From Pelodera strongyloides (Eukaryota; Nematoda; Chromadorea; Rhabditida; Rhabditidae): DNA of 64,000 nucleotides. Positions 1-11,377 of the stretch are shown here, piece by piece. Where the stretch lies: positions 1 to 64,000 of the forward strand of contig JAANDG010000553.1 in assembly GCA_036852015.1 (NCBI GenBank), given 5' to 3'. How positions within the stretch are numbered: position 1 is the first letter of the stretch; the number at the start of each line of letters is the position of its first letter. The notes under the pieces were generated by a model, which worked only from the letters and a program-made list of their open reading frames with translations, was not told the DNA's origin and searched no databases. The translations under genes and the position numbers were made by a program.

Positions 1-1550
1 TTTCTGAGTGTGAAAGTCGCATGGGTTTGAGCTTAGAAATATGTTGAGACTTGGGGTGCTGCTTTGTTCAACCTCTTGAACCGTTGTTTCTCGAGGAATT
101 GGCATTGATGCATCTTGAGTTTTTGGCATTTTCTGAGTGTGAAAGTCGCATGGGTTTGAGCTTAGAAATATGTTGAGACTTGGGGTGCTGCTTTGTTCAA
201 CCTCTTGAACCGTTGTTTCTCGAGGAATTGGCATTGATGCATCTTGAGTTTTTGGCATTTTCTGAGTGTGAAAGTCGCATGGGTTTGAGCTTAGAAATTG
301 TGGAGACTTGGGGAGTTTTCAACTCTTGAACTTGAACCGTGTTTCTCGAGGAATTGGCATTGATGCATCTTGAGTTTTTGGCATTTTCTGAGTGTGAAAG
401 TCGCATGGGTTTGAGCTTAGAAATATGTTGAGACTTGGGGTGCTGCTTTGTTCAACCTCTTGAACCGTTGTTTCTCGAGGAATTGGCATTGATGCATCTT
501 GAGTTTTTGGCATTTTCTGAGTGTGAAAGTCGCATGGGTTTGAGCTTAGAAATATGTTGAGACTTGGGGTGCTGCTTTGTTCAACCTCTTGAACCGTTGT
601 TTCTCGAGGAATTGGCATTGATGCATCTTGAGTTTTTGGCATTTTCTGAGTGTGAAAGTCGCATGGGTTTGAGCTTAGAAATATGTTGAGACTTGGGGTG
701 CTGCTTTGTTCAACCTCTTGAACCGTTGTTTCTCGAGGAATTGGCATTGATGCATCTTGAGTTTTTGGCATTTTCTGAGTGTGAAAGTCGCATGGGTTTG
801 AGCTTAGAAATATGTTGAGACTTGGGGTGCTGCTTTGTTCAACCTCTTGAACCGTTGTTTCTCGAGGAATTGGCATTGATGCATCTTGAGTTTTTGGCAT
901 TTTCTGAGTGTGAAAGTCGCATGGGTTTGAGCTTAGAAATATGTTGAGACTTGGGGTGCTGCTGCTTTGTTCAACCTCTTGAACCGTTGTTTCTCGAGGA
1001 ATTGGCATTGATGCATCTTGAGTTTTTGGCATTTTCTGAGTGTGAAAGTCGCATGGGTTTGAGCTTAGAAATATGTTGAGACTTGGGGTGCTGCTTTGTT
1101 CAACCTCTTGAACCGTTGTTTCTCGAGGAATTGGCATTGATGCATCTTGAGTTTTTGGCATTTTCTGAGTGTGAAAGTCGCATGGGTTTGAGCTTAGAAA
1201 TATGTTGAGACTTGGGGTGCTGCTTTGTTCAACCTCTTGAACCGTTGTTTCTCGAGGAATTGGCATTGATGCATCTTGAGTTTTTGGCATTTTCTGAGTG
1301 TGAAAGTCGCATGGGTTTGAGCTTAGAAATATGTTGAGACTTGGGGTGCTGCTTTGTTCAACCTCTTGAACCGTTGTTTCTCGAGGAATTGGCATTGATG
1401 CATCTTGAGTTTTTGGCATTTTCTGAGTGTGAAAAGTCGCATGGGTTTGAGCTTAGAAATATGTTGAGACTTGGGGTGCTGCTTTGTTCAACCTCTTGAA
1501 CCGTTGTTTCTCGAGGAATTGGCATTGATGCATCTTGAGTTTTTGGCATT
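1..1550. repeat. 129-bp minisatellite, 12 copies
   Basis: Twelve head-to-tail copies of a 129-bp unit begin at about 2, 131, 260, 386, 515, 644, 773, 902, 1034, 1163, 1292 and 1421. The third copy (about 287-350) is diverged and shortened, one copy has an extra GCT near 960, and the last has an extra A near 1433. Because 129 is 43 codons, the minus strand holds an open frame repeating a 43-residue unit that starts MPKTQDASMPIP. The frame runs through about nine copies and breaks at the 1-bp insertion. The RED gene exons to the right need upstream exons outside the window, so the array probably lies in a RED intron. Translation of the minus frame is unproven. Confidence 0.95.
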
Positions 1551-1880
1551 GTTTGAAGAGGAAAGTTGACTGTCGAGAGTCGAGATACATCTGAGATTTA
1601 ATTATTATGTTTTGAGATTTAGTTAGAAGTAAGATAGAGAGCGAGTGTTAGTACTCTGCCGTTTTTGTTCTGCTGTTCTTTGTTTTCAGTGACTTCGTGT
1701 ATGAGCTCGTTGTTGGACTATGAGGCCTCGATGCATCTTCTCGACGTAAGATTCCATCTCGTTCGTCATCAATGAGGTATCCCATCTGCTGCTGCATAGT
1801 ATTGGTTAGTGTGCGCCATTATTTAATTTTATGCAAATTTCTTTGCATACACTGAGTGACACGTTTAGTCGTTTGTGTAG

Positions 1881-2110
1881 CAGAGTATAAATAGGGTCCG
1901 CATCTCAAAACTTTGGGGAGATGGTACAAGCCTTCGTCCGGAGGTGATTTAGACTAATTTGCATATAATGTATACGGATTGATTGGACGTTGACCGTTTT
2001 TTTTCTGGCTGCCTCCGGCAACAACAACAACAACCCTACCAGAAGGTAGATATAGCTAAGAGACAAGGAGATGGTCGTCCGCATTTGGCGGGGTGCTTTA
2101 TGCTATGTCA
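1881..2110. repeat. Interspersed repeat family H, copy 1
   Basis: About 230 bp sharing ordered blocks with 22258-22459 and 36275-36440. The blocks are TCCGCATCTCAAAACTTTG, GGAGGTGATTTAGACTAATT, TTTGCATATAATG and GGCGGGGTGCTTTATGC. No inverted termini or coding potential were seen, and the superfamily is unknown. Confidence 0.8.
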
Positions 2111-2214
2111 TGTAGCTTAGAAGCTGTGATGTTACCCAGTGACGATTTATGTTCTGCTTGCGCCGTCTTCTGTGAGAGGAGCGGTTGCGGTGGCATAAAT
2201 CCTGAGGCCGTATT

Positions 2215-2334
2215 CATCAACACACAGGGAGCCCTCCCTAGGCTCACGAGCGCTCTGAATCTCCTCTGCGCTCGCACTCTTTAGCTCCCTGGGGAGGCCA
2301 GGGAGGGCTCCCAACGTGTTGGTGAATACGGCCT
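2215..2334. mobile_element. CWG-target palindromic MITE, copy 1
   Basis: A 120-bp element with inverted ends AGGCCGTATTCA...TGAATACGGCCT, flanked on both sides by CTG. The inner arms (GGGAGCCCTCCCT / GGGAGGGCTCCC) are also inverted. A 3-bp CWG target duplication is known for some PIF/Harbinger elements. No transposase is encoded. Confidence 0.85.
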
Positions 2335-2519
2335 CTGTACGTAAATGAGCTGGTTATGGTTTTGTTAGTTCAATGGCCGGTATATTTTGTAGTGTACTGT
2401 GCGTTGACTATTAACTATTATTAATACAAATTTGGAATATCCTGACTATGTTCAATGCATGCTGCTTGCTTGATGTGTTCGGACCCACACACGGTAGTAC
2501 ATTTATAACCAGAATTCAG

Positions 2520-2647
2520 AGGTCGTATTCACCAACACACAGGGAGACCTCCCTAACCTCATGAGCGCTCTAAATCTCTTCTGCTCTCGCACTCTTATCT
2601 CCCTGGGAGGCCAGGGAGGGCTCCCTGCGTGTTGGTGAATACGGCCT
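2520..2647. mobile_element. CWG-target palindromic MITE, copy 2
   Basis: Same family as 2215-2334, here flanked by CAG on both sides. It ends 36 bp before the first visible RED exon. Confidence 0.85.
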
Positions 2648-2683
2648 CAGGTAGATCGAATGTTCACCGCATATATGTTTCAG

Positions 2684-5600
2684 GGACTACTTTGACCGAG
2701 ATCGACGCGACAGAGACAGGGAACGTGATAAGGATAGAAGGTATGTGGTGTTACAAACAGATGATTATAGCCTTTCTCGAATTATTACGTTCTTCTTGGA
2801 GAGTCCCTTACCTACACTATGGTAGGACACGTACTGTACTGTGTGCTGACTTGTGTGCTATAGTGATAGCTTAAAGCGAAATACCGGCCGGTTTTTGAAA
2901 CGCATCTCAAGTACTTGCATTCCTATACATGTATGCAACATGGGGTCTAATTGGGGTCTAGTTTTCATGCTAATTTTTACTCATTTGCATATGCTGCATA
3001 AGAAAGCAGGTGTACGCAATGCGTTTCAAAAACCGGCCGGTATTTCGCTTTAAATTTTAGTCATATGTGAAACATTGACAACAACATACTGAATTAAACT
3101 GACTCCATCCCTTCACTTCAGTGAAACCAGTTGCGATGTTTAGAGAATCTAATGGTACTTATCCATATCCATGCATTGTTTTATGTCTGTAATTTGTTTA
3201 GAAGAGATGATCGAGACCGAAGAGACCGCGACCATGATAGAGACAAGAGGGATAGGCGGGGTGGAGACGACAGAGATAAAGAGAGGTTAGTGGATTTTGG
3301 ATTCTTTACGCATTTTTGTGTCGTGTACATCCTAGATATTGCGGTTTCAAAAAGCGGCCGGTATGGTTTATATTTTATTATATTTCGCTTTAAAGCGATC
3401 GATTCGAAATTGCGCTTTCAGGGAACGCGAGAGAGAGCGTGAGAAGGAGCGACAACGTGAGAAGGAAGAGCGCGAAAAGCAGGAGAGGGAGCGAAAACTT
3501 CAGGAGAAGTTGGAGAAGCGAAGAAAGGAAACTGAGGTATGTTTGATATATATGGTTTATATTTTATTATTATTATAGTGTTTTCATCTTTTCCGGGCAG
3601 TCAGTTCGAGGAGTTTGTTTGGTTTAATGTATCATATCATAAGGATAAGAGTTAGTTTGGTACTAGGGTTCTCTTCCGAATAGCCTTCCATTAAAGGGAC
3701 AGGCCCATCAAAGTAAACCTATATTTACGAGACGTTCATATTGTTTACAAAGCATTTTTTATTACAATATATACAAACCAAATTTCACCTTCGTTCACCC
3801 TGGGACACTTTTTCCGATGCGCTCAACGTATATGTATACCGTAAAGCTGCATATTTCAAAGCTGTATATGCAAATTTTGATCGCATTCTAATTTTACGAT
3901 AAATTTGCATAGGCAGCTTGGAAATTTCCGTTTTACGGTATACATATAAGTTGAGCGCATCGGAAGAAAGTTTCCCAGGGTAAATGAAGGTGAGATTTGG
4001 TTTGTATATATTGTAATAAAAATGCTTTATAATAATTATGAACGTATCGTAAGCATAGGTTTACCTGTCCCTTTAATAGTATTTCCCTCCTCGAATCGTT
4101 CGGATTACAGGTAATCTAAGAGAGAAAGTTGATATGTTTCTATGAGTGTAGTTATATTAGTAGTTACTGGCGCTCTTACCACTTCCAACCGCAGATTTTA
4201 GTGAACACTGTGAACAGTACAGTCGACTGATACATTACGTTGAATCTATCAAAAATGTCCTTGTTTAGGGATACGATGAATGTTATCCGGGCGGATTGGC
4301 AGAATTGGGCGGAGGATGGGACTCTGATGAAGAAGACCTCTCCAAAATGGATTTGGGAAATAAGAAGGTGAGCAGATGTTAAGCTGGTACTGCACTGAAA
4401 CTGACCTGATTTTTTGGGTGTCCTTAAACTTATGAAACGCACTGTATAATGATGTAGCATTGTGTTACAGAAAACCATTATTGGGTAGAATACACGAATA
4501 ACGATATAACAGACAGAAACCAAAGTGCTTTTGAATTTTCTCTTTATTCGTTAAGTTACGGGCATGCGGTATGCCGTTAATACTAATAAGATTTAGTAGA
4601 CAATTTGGGGTTCATCGTTCGTGTGAATTAGTAAGGATGAAAATGTCGGACAATTGTTCATTTTAATGTTTTAGGGTCCTATCAAGCGCTGGGACTTTGA
4701 ACATGAAGAGGATTATGAATCGTACCAGGTATGTCTTGTTTTTTTTTTGGTAAAGGTTATACGCTTACTAGACAATAATACATAGTTAAATTATCTTCCA
4801 AATAAGTGTTTAGGTTAAAGGGACAGGCCCATCAAAATAAACCTACATTTACGATACGTTCATAATGACTATCAAGCATTTTTATTACAATATATACAAA
4901 CTAAATTTCACCATTATTCGCCCTAGACAACTTTTTTTCCAATGCGCCCTGCTCTAATGTATACCATAAAACTGCAGATTTCAAAGCTATATATGCAAAT
5001 TTTAATCGCATTATAATTTCACGATAAATTTGCATTGACGACAAGGATATTTGCGGCTCTACGGTATACATTTGAGCAGAGCGCATCGGAAAAAAGTTTT
5101 CAATGGCAAATAAATGTGAAATTTAGTTTGTATATATTGTAATAAAAATGCTTGATAGTCACTATGGACGTATCGTAAATATAGGTTTACTTTGATGGGC
5201 CTGTCCATTGATTGATGCACTTGCATTGATTGACATGACTGGCGAGCATAACATTAAGAATGTAAGTACCATTGCATGGGAGTAAATTCTTGTTGATTAT
5301 TATGCGAAAGTCCATGTTTCATGCATAGCATAATAATACATAGTTAAGTTATGTCATTAGTGCCGAATTTTAGTAGTTCTCTTTTTAGTGCATGAACCAA
5401 AACGTTTAGTCTGTATGAGCTAGTAAATGTAACTTCATAATGGAATCTTCCTCGTCATGCCTGCCAATCTTATAGTGGAACGCGTTTCATTCCGAGCATA
5501 TCTTGAAAGTAGTGGCGCATTGGACATTAAATTAGCTCTCATTTGTGGGTCAAATTAAGAGGCCAGCTTCCGTGCTCGTATCTTGAGGCTGAATGATGAG

Positions 5601-7025
5601 CTTGAGCTGTAGTGGCTAATACCATTGCAAACACCGTTTTTATATGTGTTTATTGAATACTTTATTCTGAAAAAGAACAAAAGCGAAATAATACAGCGAC
5701 ATAAAAAAACGTGCAGTGAAATACTGGAATACGACACAAATACAACACAAACGAAGTACAACACAAAAATACGGAAGGTTCATAGATAAATGGCTACGCG
5801 TGGGGATAAGTAAGAGAATTTTGATTGAGCCGAGTTTTGAAAATTTCAACACTAGAAGGGAAGGGATGGAACATATTTGCTAGCACCGCATTACATGATT
5901 CCACACCTCTTAGATTTGTGACTCACAAATTGTATACTACGGCAATGTACGGCTGTCGAATTTATATATAAAAAGTACAATAGCCCCACTAGGATAATCT
6001 TGTGTTTTGCAACATATAATGTGAATTCGAACCCTGAGGCCATATTCACCACTACGATTCCCTCGGGGAAATATTCCTTGGGGAGAGAAAATAGCATTCT
6101 AGTGCGCGACACGCAGAGGAAACGACGGGGAACTCCCCTTGGGGAAACGAGTGGTGAATATGATATGGCCTCTCACCAGTCCTAACTGGCGGGCGTTTTC
6201 CCGGTTAGGCAACACTCACATTTACCAAAACCACCGCTTATCTACCGTATTTATTAGTAGATCTACATAACCTATCTTTTCAGGGCCAGCGGGAGGCGAT
6301 GCCCAAGGCCGCCTATCAGTTTGGTGTAAAGACTGGAGATGGCCGGAAGACGAGGAAGAGTACTCAAGGCAACACTGAGAAGAGCGTCGAGAAGAAACTG
6401 GATCGTGAACTGAATGAGATCAATAAGCTGATGGAGAAGAGAAAGACGGCCGGAGAGGGACCGTGGGTTTTCATATTTTGTTAAAGCGAAATACCGGCCG
6501 GTTTTTGGAACACATTGTGTACACCTGCTTTCTTATGCAGCATATGCAAATGAGCAAAAATTAAAATAAAAACTAGACCCCAATTAGACCCCATTTCGCA
6601 TGAGTGCAAAGGAATGCAAGTACTTGAGCTTGAGATGCGTTTCATAAACCGGCCGGTATTTCGCTTTAATTGAATATTGTTGTCGACTTGGATAATTAGG
6701 GTTTTAAGCAGCGTCAGCGTAGTGAGATGTAGTGTAAGGCTGGGAGTGCAATTATCGGATAGACAAGGCTACGAGTGTAATTATCGGATAGACTGACTCA
6801 CGCTCACGTATATACCAACAGGTTAAAGTAGGGACGTTTACATGAGGTTACCGGCGCCGTCGAGAAAAAAAACTAATATAGTGGTGGCGTGATGCCACCT
6901 CTATTACCTTTAAGAAAGGAAGGTAGTGTCGGTTTGTACTAAAACCCGGAATTCCATCTTTTTTTCTTAACAAGTGCGTCTAAATTTTGCTTTATTTCAG
7001 AGACGCTAAGAAGGTCAAGTATTAA
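2684..7025 (+). CDS. IK: RED/IK splicing factor, C-terminal half (5' end outside window)
   Basis: RED (IK, nematode SMU-2) is a nuclear spliceosomal protein that works with SMU1. Seven phase-consistent exons are visible: 2684-2740, 3202-3285, 3422-3536, 4269-4367, 4675-4728, 6284-6462 and 7001-7025, with TAA at 7023-7025. Exons 1-3 encode the hallmark Arg-Glu/Asp-Arg repeat tract. Exon 4 carries YDECYPGG and DSDEEDLSKMDLGNKK, exon 5 GPIKRWDF, and exon 6 PKAAYQFGVKTGDGRKTR followed by a charged helix. The protein ends KKVKY, as RED family members do. The RED_N domain and start codon are not between 1 and 2680, so they must lie upstream of the window or be missing from the assembly. Introns hold CWG and TTAA MITEs at 2871, 3340, 3691, 4815, 6037 and 6481. 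A possible poly(A) signal is TTAATAAATT near 7333. Confidence 0.9.
2871..3053. mobile_element. TTAA MITE family A, copy 1 (intact)
   Basis: A 183-bp foldback element with TTAA at both ends. Inverted termini read TTAAAGCGAAATACCGGCCG and its complement, followed by GTTTTTGAAACGCAT. TTAA targets with TTAAAG ends fit Kolobok/T2-type or piggyBac-type MITEs. It lies in a RED intron and has no coding capacity. Confidence 0.9.
3340..3396. mobile_element. Family A MITE fragment
   Basis: Only a terminal part is present (TTTCAAAAAGCGGCCGGTAT, then ATTTCGCTTTAAAGCG), about 25 bp upstream of RED exon 3. It is split by a short AT-rich insert. Confidence 0.6.
3691..4076. mobile_element. TTAA MITE family C, copy 1
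   Basis: A 386-bp near-palindrome bounded by TTAA. Ends read TTAAAGGGACAGGCCCATCA and complementary ACCTGTCCCTTTAA, with long arms through TTTATTACAATATATACAAA. The TTAAAGGG terminus resembles T2/Kolobok MITEs. It lies in a RED intron. Confidence 0.9.
4815..5207. mobile_element. TTAA MITE family C, copy 2
   Basis: A second copy of the 3691-4076 element, beginning TTAAAGGGACAGGCCCATCA. The right end reads GATGGGCCTGTCC but has lost its terminal TTAA. It lies in the next RED intron. Confidence 0.88.
5208..6283. other. Remainder of the last long RED intron
   Basis: Apart from the MITE at 6037-6171 no coding potential is seen. At 5961-6010 a sequence ending GGATAATCTTGTGTT resembles the tail of the tRNA-like element at about 46317, so it may be a SINE remnant. 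Confidence 0.5.
6037..6171. mobile_element. CWG-target palindromic MITE, subfamily 2, copy 1
   Basis: A 135-bp element with ends AGGCCATATTCACCACT and AGTGGTGAATATG...GGCCT. Flanks are CTG and CTC. The right end carries a 4-5 bp insertion. It lies in a RED intron. Confidence 0.8.
6481..6669. mobile_element. TTAA MITE family A, copy 2 (intact)
   Basis: A 189-bp element with perfect TTAA at both ends, located 18 bp after the donor of the penultimate RED exon. Its interior is reversed relative to the copy at 2871. Confidence 0.9.
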
Positions 7026-7729
7026 CCTCGTATCTCGTGCTGAGAAGTTGTGGAGAATACAAATAATTTTCAATTGTGCATATTGGTTTAGTGTATTGTA
7101 GTTTTCCTTCTCGTAGGTGATCTCCTTTTACCTATTCACTCATGTACACTGTGAAATCCGTAATAACTCGCGTGTAACGACATTATTTCATACATATTCA
7201 AAGCCTCCTCTAAATTTTGATAGCGTGTTAGTTTTCACTCTCTTCTCTCTTAGTTTTGTTTAGTTTTATATTCTTGCGAAGATCTGCTATTGGCTATCAA
7301 TACTGTATTTTGATTACGTATTTTTTTGAAGTGTTAATAAATTATTCCTTATAATATTAATATAATATTTATTAGGATATCAGGGTGCGAGGTCATGCAG
7401 AATGGACAAAGGTGTGCGCGGCGACTTTGCCAGATCTTCGCGCGGTCTTTGCGAAAGGGGTACGTGGGCAGTGCACCGCACCGGTTCTCCGAATTTATAT
7501 ATGAACCTTTTTACCATATATAGGATTTTCGGTGTTTTAGTATTGCATGCACAGTTGGTAGAGAGTGCAGGGTATGCAGCGTGCGAGAGCGTGCAGCGTG
7601 CTAGACACTACAAGAATGTACGAAATGACGAATTAAACGGTCATTTTCACGCAAAAAATATTTTTGCTTTTTACCCAAAATTAAAATATTTATGTAAAAT
7701 GTGTGATTTATTATATTGTAAATAAAATT
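7026..7729. other. RED 3' flank and intergenic, no gene seen
   Basis: AT-rich sequence after the RED stop. A 107-codon open frame at 7402-7725 has no recognisable domain and no splice context, and I do not call it a gene. Confidence 0.5.
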
Positions 7730-7734
7730 GCCTA

Positions 7735-8550
7735 GCGACCTCCGCGCATATTTTAGGAGTATTTTACTAAAATAAACCTTTTCATGAAACCTTCTAGTTT
7801 TCGAAAATTTACGCCCGGCGTAGAATTATCGGAAACCGCTCAAAAATATAAAAATTCATATAAAATTTGTGGATCAATATATCCACCCAGAAACTGCCAA
7901 GCGACCTCCGGGTCGTTTTTAGGAGTATTTTACTCAAATAAACCATATCTCGAAACCTTCTAGTTTTCGAAAATTTACGCCCGGCGTAGAATTATCGGAA
8001 ACCGCTCAAAAATATAAAAATTCATATAAAATTTGTGGATCAATATATCCACCCAGAAACTGCCAAGCGACCTCCGGGTCGTTTTTAGGAGTATTTTACT
8101 CAAATAAAGCATATCTCGAAACCTTCTAGTTTTCGAAAATTTACGCCCGGCGCTGTTTTAGTGAAATTGACTCAAACATATAAAATTTTGTGGGTCAATA
8201 TTTCCATCCGCAAACTGCCTAGCGACCTCCGCGCATATTTTAGGAGTATTTTAGATTAATTAACCTTTTCACGAAACCTTCTAGTTTTCGAAAATTTTTG
8301 CCCGAAGCAGAATTAGCGGAAACCGCTCAAAAATCTAAAAACTCATATAAAACACGTGGGTCCATATTCCATCAGAAGATTCTCTAGCGACCTCCGGGAC
8401 ACTCTTAGGAGTCTTTTACTCAAATAAATCATATTACGAAACATGCTAGTTATCGAAAATTGTTGCCCTTCGTGAAAAAATAGGTTCATGTTATTTGCGA
8501 AAATAACACGTGAAACGTTTTTTACTGGATACACTATCCATTAGATCCCG
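7735..8550. repeat. 166-bp satellite array 1, about 5 copies
   Basis: Units start with GCGACCTCC at 7735, 7901, 8067, 8222 and 8387 (spacings 166, 166, 155 and 165). Copies 1-3 are nearly identical, and the last is diverged. A possible sixth motif (AGCGGCCTCCGC) lies at about 8684. Each copy contains TTTTCGAAAATTTACGCCCG and GAATTATCGGAAACCGCTCA. Confidence 0.92.
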
Positions 8551-9163
8551 TAGCGGAATCCGTTCATTCCATTGAATATTTTCTGACAACACGTAGCATG
8601 TAAGTAAACTCTTCTGGATTGCCACCTATTGTGAAAAACTACGAATCTTAAAGGCAAGACCACCGTCGCATAGGATGCCTCTAGCGGCCTCCGCAAAAAA
8701 TGTTTAGAGGTTCTTAGAGAGACTTAGAAATTACAGGAAACGTATTATTCACAGTAGCATCTTTATAAACGATTTTCTGTAAACTGCGCCGTAGTTTCTA
8801 TCAATTTGTGTCTTCGTGACCCCCCCCCCCCTATTACTAAACTTGCTATAGTTCTTTACAATACCCAATTTTTACGCTGAATCCACTGGCACTGGGTTTA
8901 TTTGAAGTAATTGTGATGTTTTTGGAAGGAAAGCGGAATTTTTGGGTATTACTTATAGAATGAAGCGTAAAAAAAAAGCTTCAACGAAACTCAAGAGTTG
9001 CGCGCGGCAACAGTTCGGGGGTGTTTCCCGCAAAAGAATTTGATGCGCGCCGCAAAAGGTTTTTCAACGACACCGGTTGCTGTTTTGTTGCGGGAAACAC
9101 CCCCAAAACGGTGCCGAAATGGTGCGGAAACGTTGCGGGAAAAATAGCAACTGCAAAAAGAAA
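8551..9163. other. Intergenic, low information
   Basis: No gene is seen. It contains a C12 homopolymer at about 8821. From 9010 it has GC-rich short repeats (GGAAACACCCCC, GTTGCGGGAAA) that continue past the tRNA-like element into 9330-9500. Confidence 0.5.
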
Positions 9164-9240
9164 GCAGCGTGTTGGATTCGAACCTACACTCTTGTTAGCT
9201 TACTTTCTCTAAAGAGCGCCTTAGGCCACTTGACCTTGAC
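9164..9240 (-). pseudogene. tRNA-Leu-like pseudogene or SINE head
   Basis: The minus strand has an A-box-like CAAGTGGCCTAAGGCGCT and a clean B box GGTTCGAATCC, spaced as in a class II tRNA. Stems are imperfect, so it is tRNA-derived rather than a working tRNA. Confidence 0.6.
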
Positions 9241-9329
9241 CACACAATACATGTGAGACCTGTGCTTTCGGAAAAATATAGGTACATCAACTGCAGTTAC
9301 GTCAGATCCTCCGAGCTCTTTCAGAAACG

Positions 9330-9500
9330 TTGCCGAAACGGTGCGGAAATGTTGCGGGGCGCAACTTGCGCGCCGAACCGAGAAAAGTGTTTCCCGCAAA
9401 GGATCAGCGCGCATTTTGCGCCCCATTTCTATTCGGCGCGCATTTTGTTTCCCATTCCTTTGCGGCGCGCATTTTGTTTCCCGAAATGTTGCGGCGCGCA
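9330..9500. repeat. Short GC-rich repeats
   Basis: Repeats of CGGCGCGCATTTTGTTTCCC and GTTGCGGCGCGCAACT. The overlapping short open frames on both strands are by-products of the repeat. Confidence 0.6.
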
Positions 9501-9642
9501 ACTCATCGGCTCTCAGTGTTCTGGAAAATCCCTGCACCTGCCATGTTTTTCTAAGCTCATGAGCTGCCTGAAGTTGAGCGACGCATTATTCTTCCGGGCT
9601 GCTAAAGAACAGGCGTCAGTAAACGCAGTCAACAACTTGCTG

Positions 9643-10044
9643 GTTGTCGACAGAGTTTATCTTCGCATCCAAAAAGTTGGATTTTAATGTTCAATACATC
9701 GGTGTGGTTCATTCGAAGTTTTGTGAAAGTTTGAACCGCAAAACCCTTTGCCTTTGTTGTCTATGCTCTTGTTTCTGTCTACGGTATCTAGTTACGGGTC
9801 TTCATTTCCAAACTAATCACCTTTTGCTTATTATGTTAATCGATTTCGTCATATTTGAGGAAACTGGCGAGTTTTAGCACTGAAAAATTTGGGGAAATTC
9901 TTTTAAATATGTGGGCCCTCAGCCTTTGAAGGGTGGGACTCGCGAGAAAGATACTTTTCTAACTTATCTATTTTACTCCGGTTCTCCGTACGAGTTTACA
10001 CGTGACAACGTACGCATGACAAAGTATTTACAGAATATTAATTA
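9643..10044. repeat. Left arm of a large inverted repeat
   Basis: About 400 bp matched in reverse orientation and almost perfectly by 10537-10938. The arm runs from ACAGAGTTTATCTTCGCATC to ACAGAATATTAATTAT. The spacer is about 490 bp. Confidence 0.95.
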
Positions 10045-10536
10045 TACGGGACGGAAATTAGAATGGCCCTCTCTGGAACCTGGAACCATATGTTTGAATT
10101 TCTAAGCAGGTGAAAGCAGTGACAATAAACAACAAATTGTGAGCACAAATGTGTACAACGTAGAAATAGGAGCCTTTTATGAAACGCGACTTTTTTATTT
10201 AATGTACGGGTTTTCAAATCGTCGGGCTGTTCTAATTGCCTTTTACGAATAGAAATTACTATGAAAATCCATTGTCATGTGGAGTACCGGGATAATGTAA
10301 AAAAAAGTAACAAAACAATAATTTTCTTGTGAGTGTGCCCTTTTAAAAGACTATCGTGACTGAACAAGCAAGTTTTCTAAGTAAAACACCAGTTATTTGA
10401 TAATTCATATTGCATTCACAATAATTATGAATAATAACAAGCCTAATAATGGTCTGTTATATTCATTTAATTTATTTATTACTGTGCAATATCGTGAATT
10501 TTTGAATAAAATGCAGATAGGTACCGTAGTTTGATG
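10045..10536. other. Spacer of the large inverted repeat
   Basis: AT-rich unique sequence between the two arms. No gene, tRNA or recognisable transposon part is seen. Confidence 0.5.
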
Positions 10537-10938
10537 GGTGAATAATTAATATTCTGTAAATACTTTGTCATGCGTACGTTGTCACGTGTAAACTCGTACG
10601 GAGAACCGGAGTAAAATAGATAAGTTAGAAAAGTATCCTTCTCGCGAGTCCCACCCTTCAAAGGCTGAGGGCCCACATATTTAAAAGAATTTCCCCAAAT
10701 TTTTCAGTGCTAAAACTCCCAGTTTCCTCAAATATGACGAAATCGATTAACATAATAAGCAAAAGGTGATTAGTTTGGAAATGAAGACCCGTAACTAGAT
10801 ACCGTAGACAGAAACAAGAACATAGACAACAAAGGCAAAGGGTTTTGCGGTTCAAACTTTCACAAAACTTCGAATGAACCACACCGATGTATTGAACATT
10901 AAAATCCAACTTTTTGGATGCGAAGATAAACTCTGTCG
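10537..10938. repeat. Right arm of the large inverted repeat
   Basis: Reverse complement of 9643-10044 with only scattered differences (for example GAGTTTTAGC against CAGTTTTAGC-type changes near the arm middle). A G-rich run (GGGGGGAG) follows at 10940. Confidence 0.95.
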
Positions 10939-11312
10939 AGGGGGGGAGAAGTTTGATGGGGGGTCGTAAAATCGTGTGAAAACAAAGCCGCGACAAACGC
11001 GCGGATTTTGGCTCCACCTTTTTCATGTCAGCCACCTACCAACTGTGCACTGTGTGGTTCTGATACTACTCAGGTGACTCTAGGCCCGAAGGCATGCCCT
11101 TTTCACTGGAACAGGGCTGGCCCGTTACCGGCCTTAGAGGGTGCCCAGGGTAAGCACTGGGGCTTTTGTGAGTTTTAGAGGGCATAATAAAGGGCCACAA
11201 ACAGGCCATTTTGAACCGGGAAGAAAAGGAATATACACCGTTTTAGCTAACCCACCACGAACTTACACCCGGAAACACAACATACAAGTACCTAGAACTT
11301 TGCAAGACAAAT

Positions 11313-11377
11313 GCACCGGACAGGAATCGAACTTGCGAGATTAGCTAAACACGTACTCCAAACTAGCGCCTTAGATT
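11313..11377 (-). pseudogene. tRNA-Leu-like pseudogene or SINE head
   Basis: The minus strand reads CTAAGGCGCTAGTTTGG, then AGTTCGATTCC (B box), ending CCGGTGC. It has the same orientation and the same CTAAGGCGCT block as the tRNA-like piece at 9164, on the other side of the inverted repeat. Confidence 0.55.

Noticed and set aside
319..1549. Long repeated open frame on the minus strand as a confident gene
   Set aside because: It consists only of the 129-bp tandem unit, is broken by a 1-bp insertion, and lies where RED intron sequence is expected. Kept only as a finding.
7402..7725. 107-codon frame as a gene
   Set aside because: No domain, no splice sites, no family resemblance.
9184..9687. 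Overlapping frames on both strands near 9.3-9.6 kb
   Set aside because: They follow the GC-rich short repeats and the arm of the inverted repeat, and neither strand shows protein-like composition.
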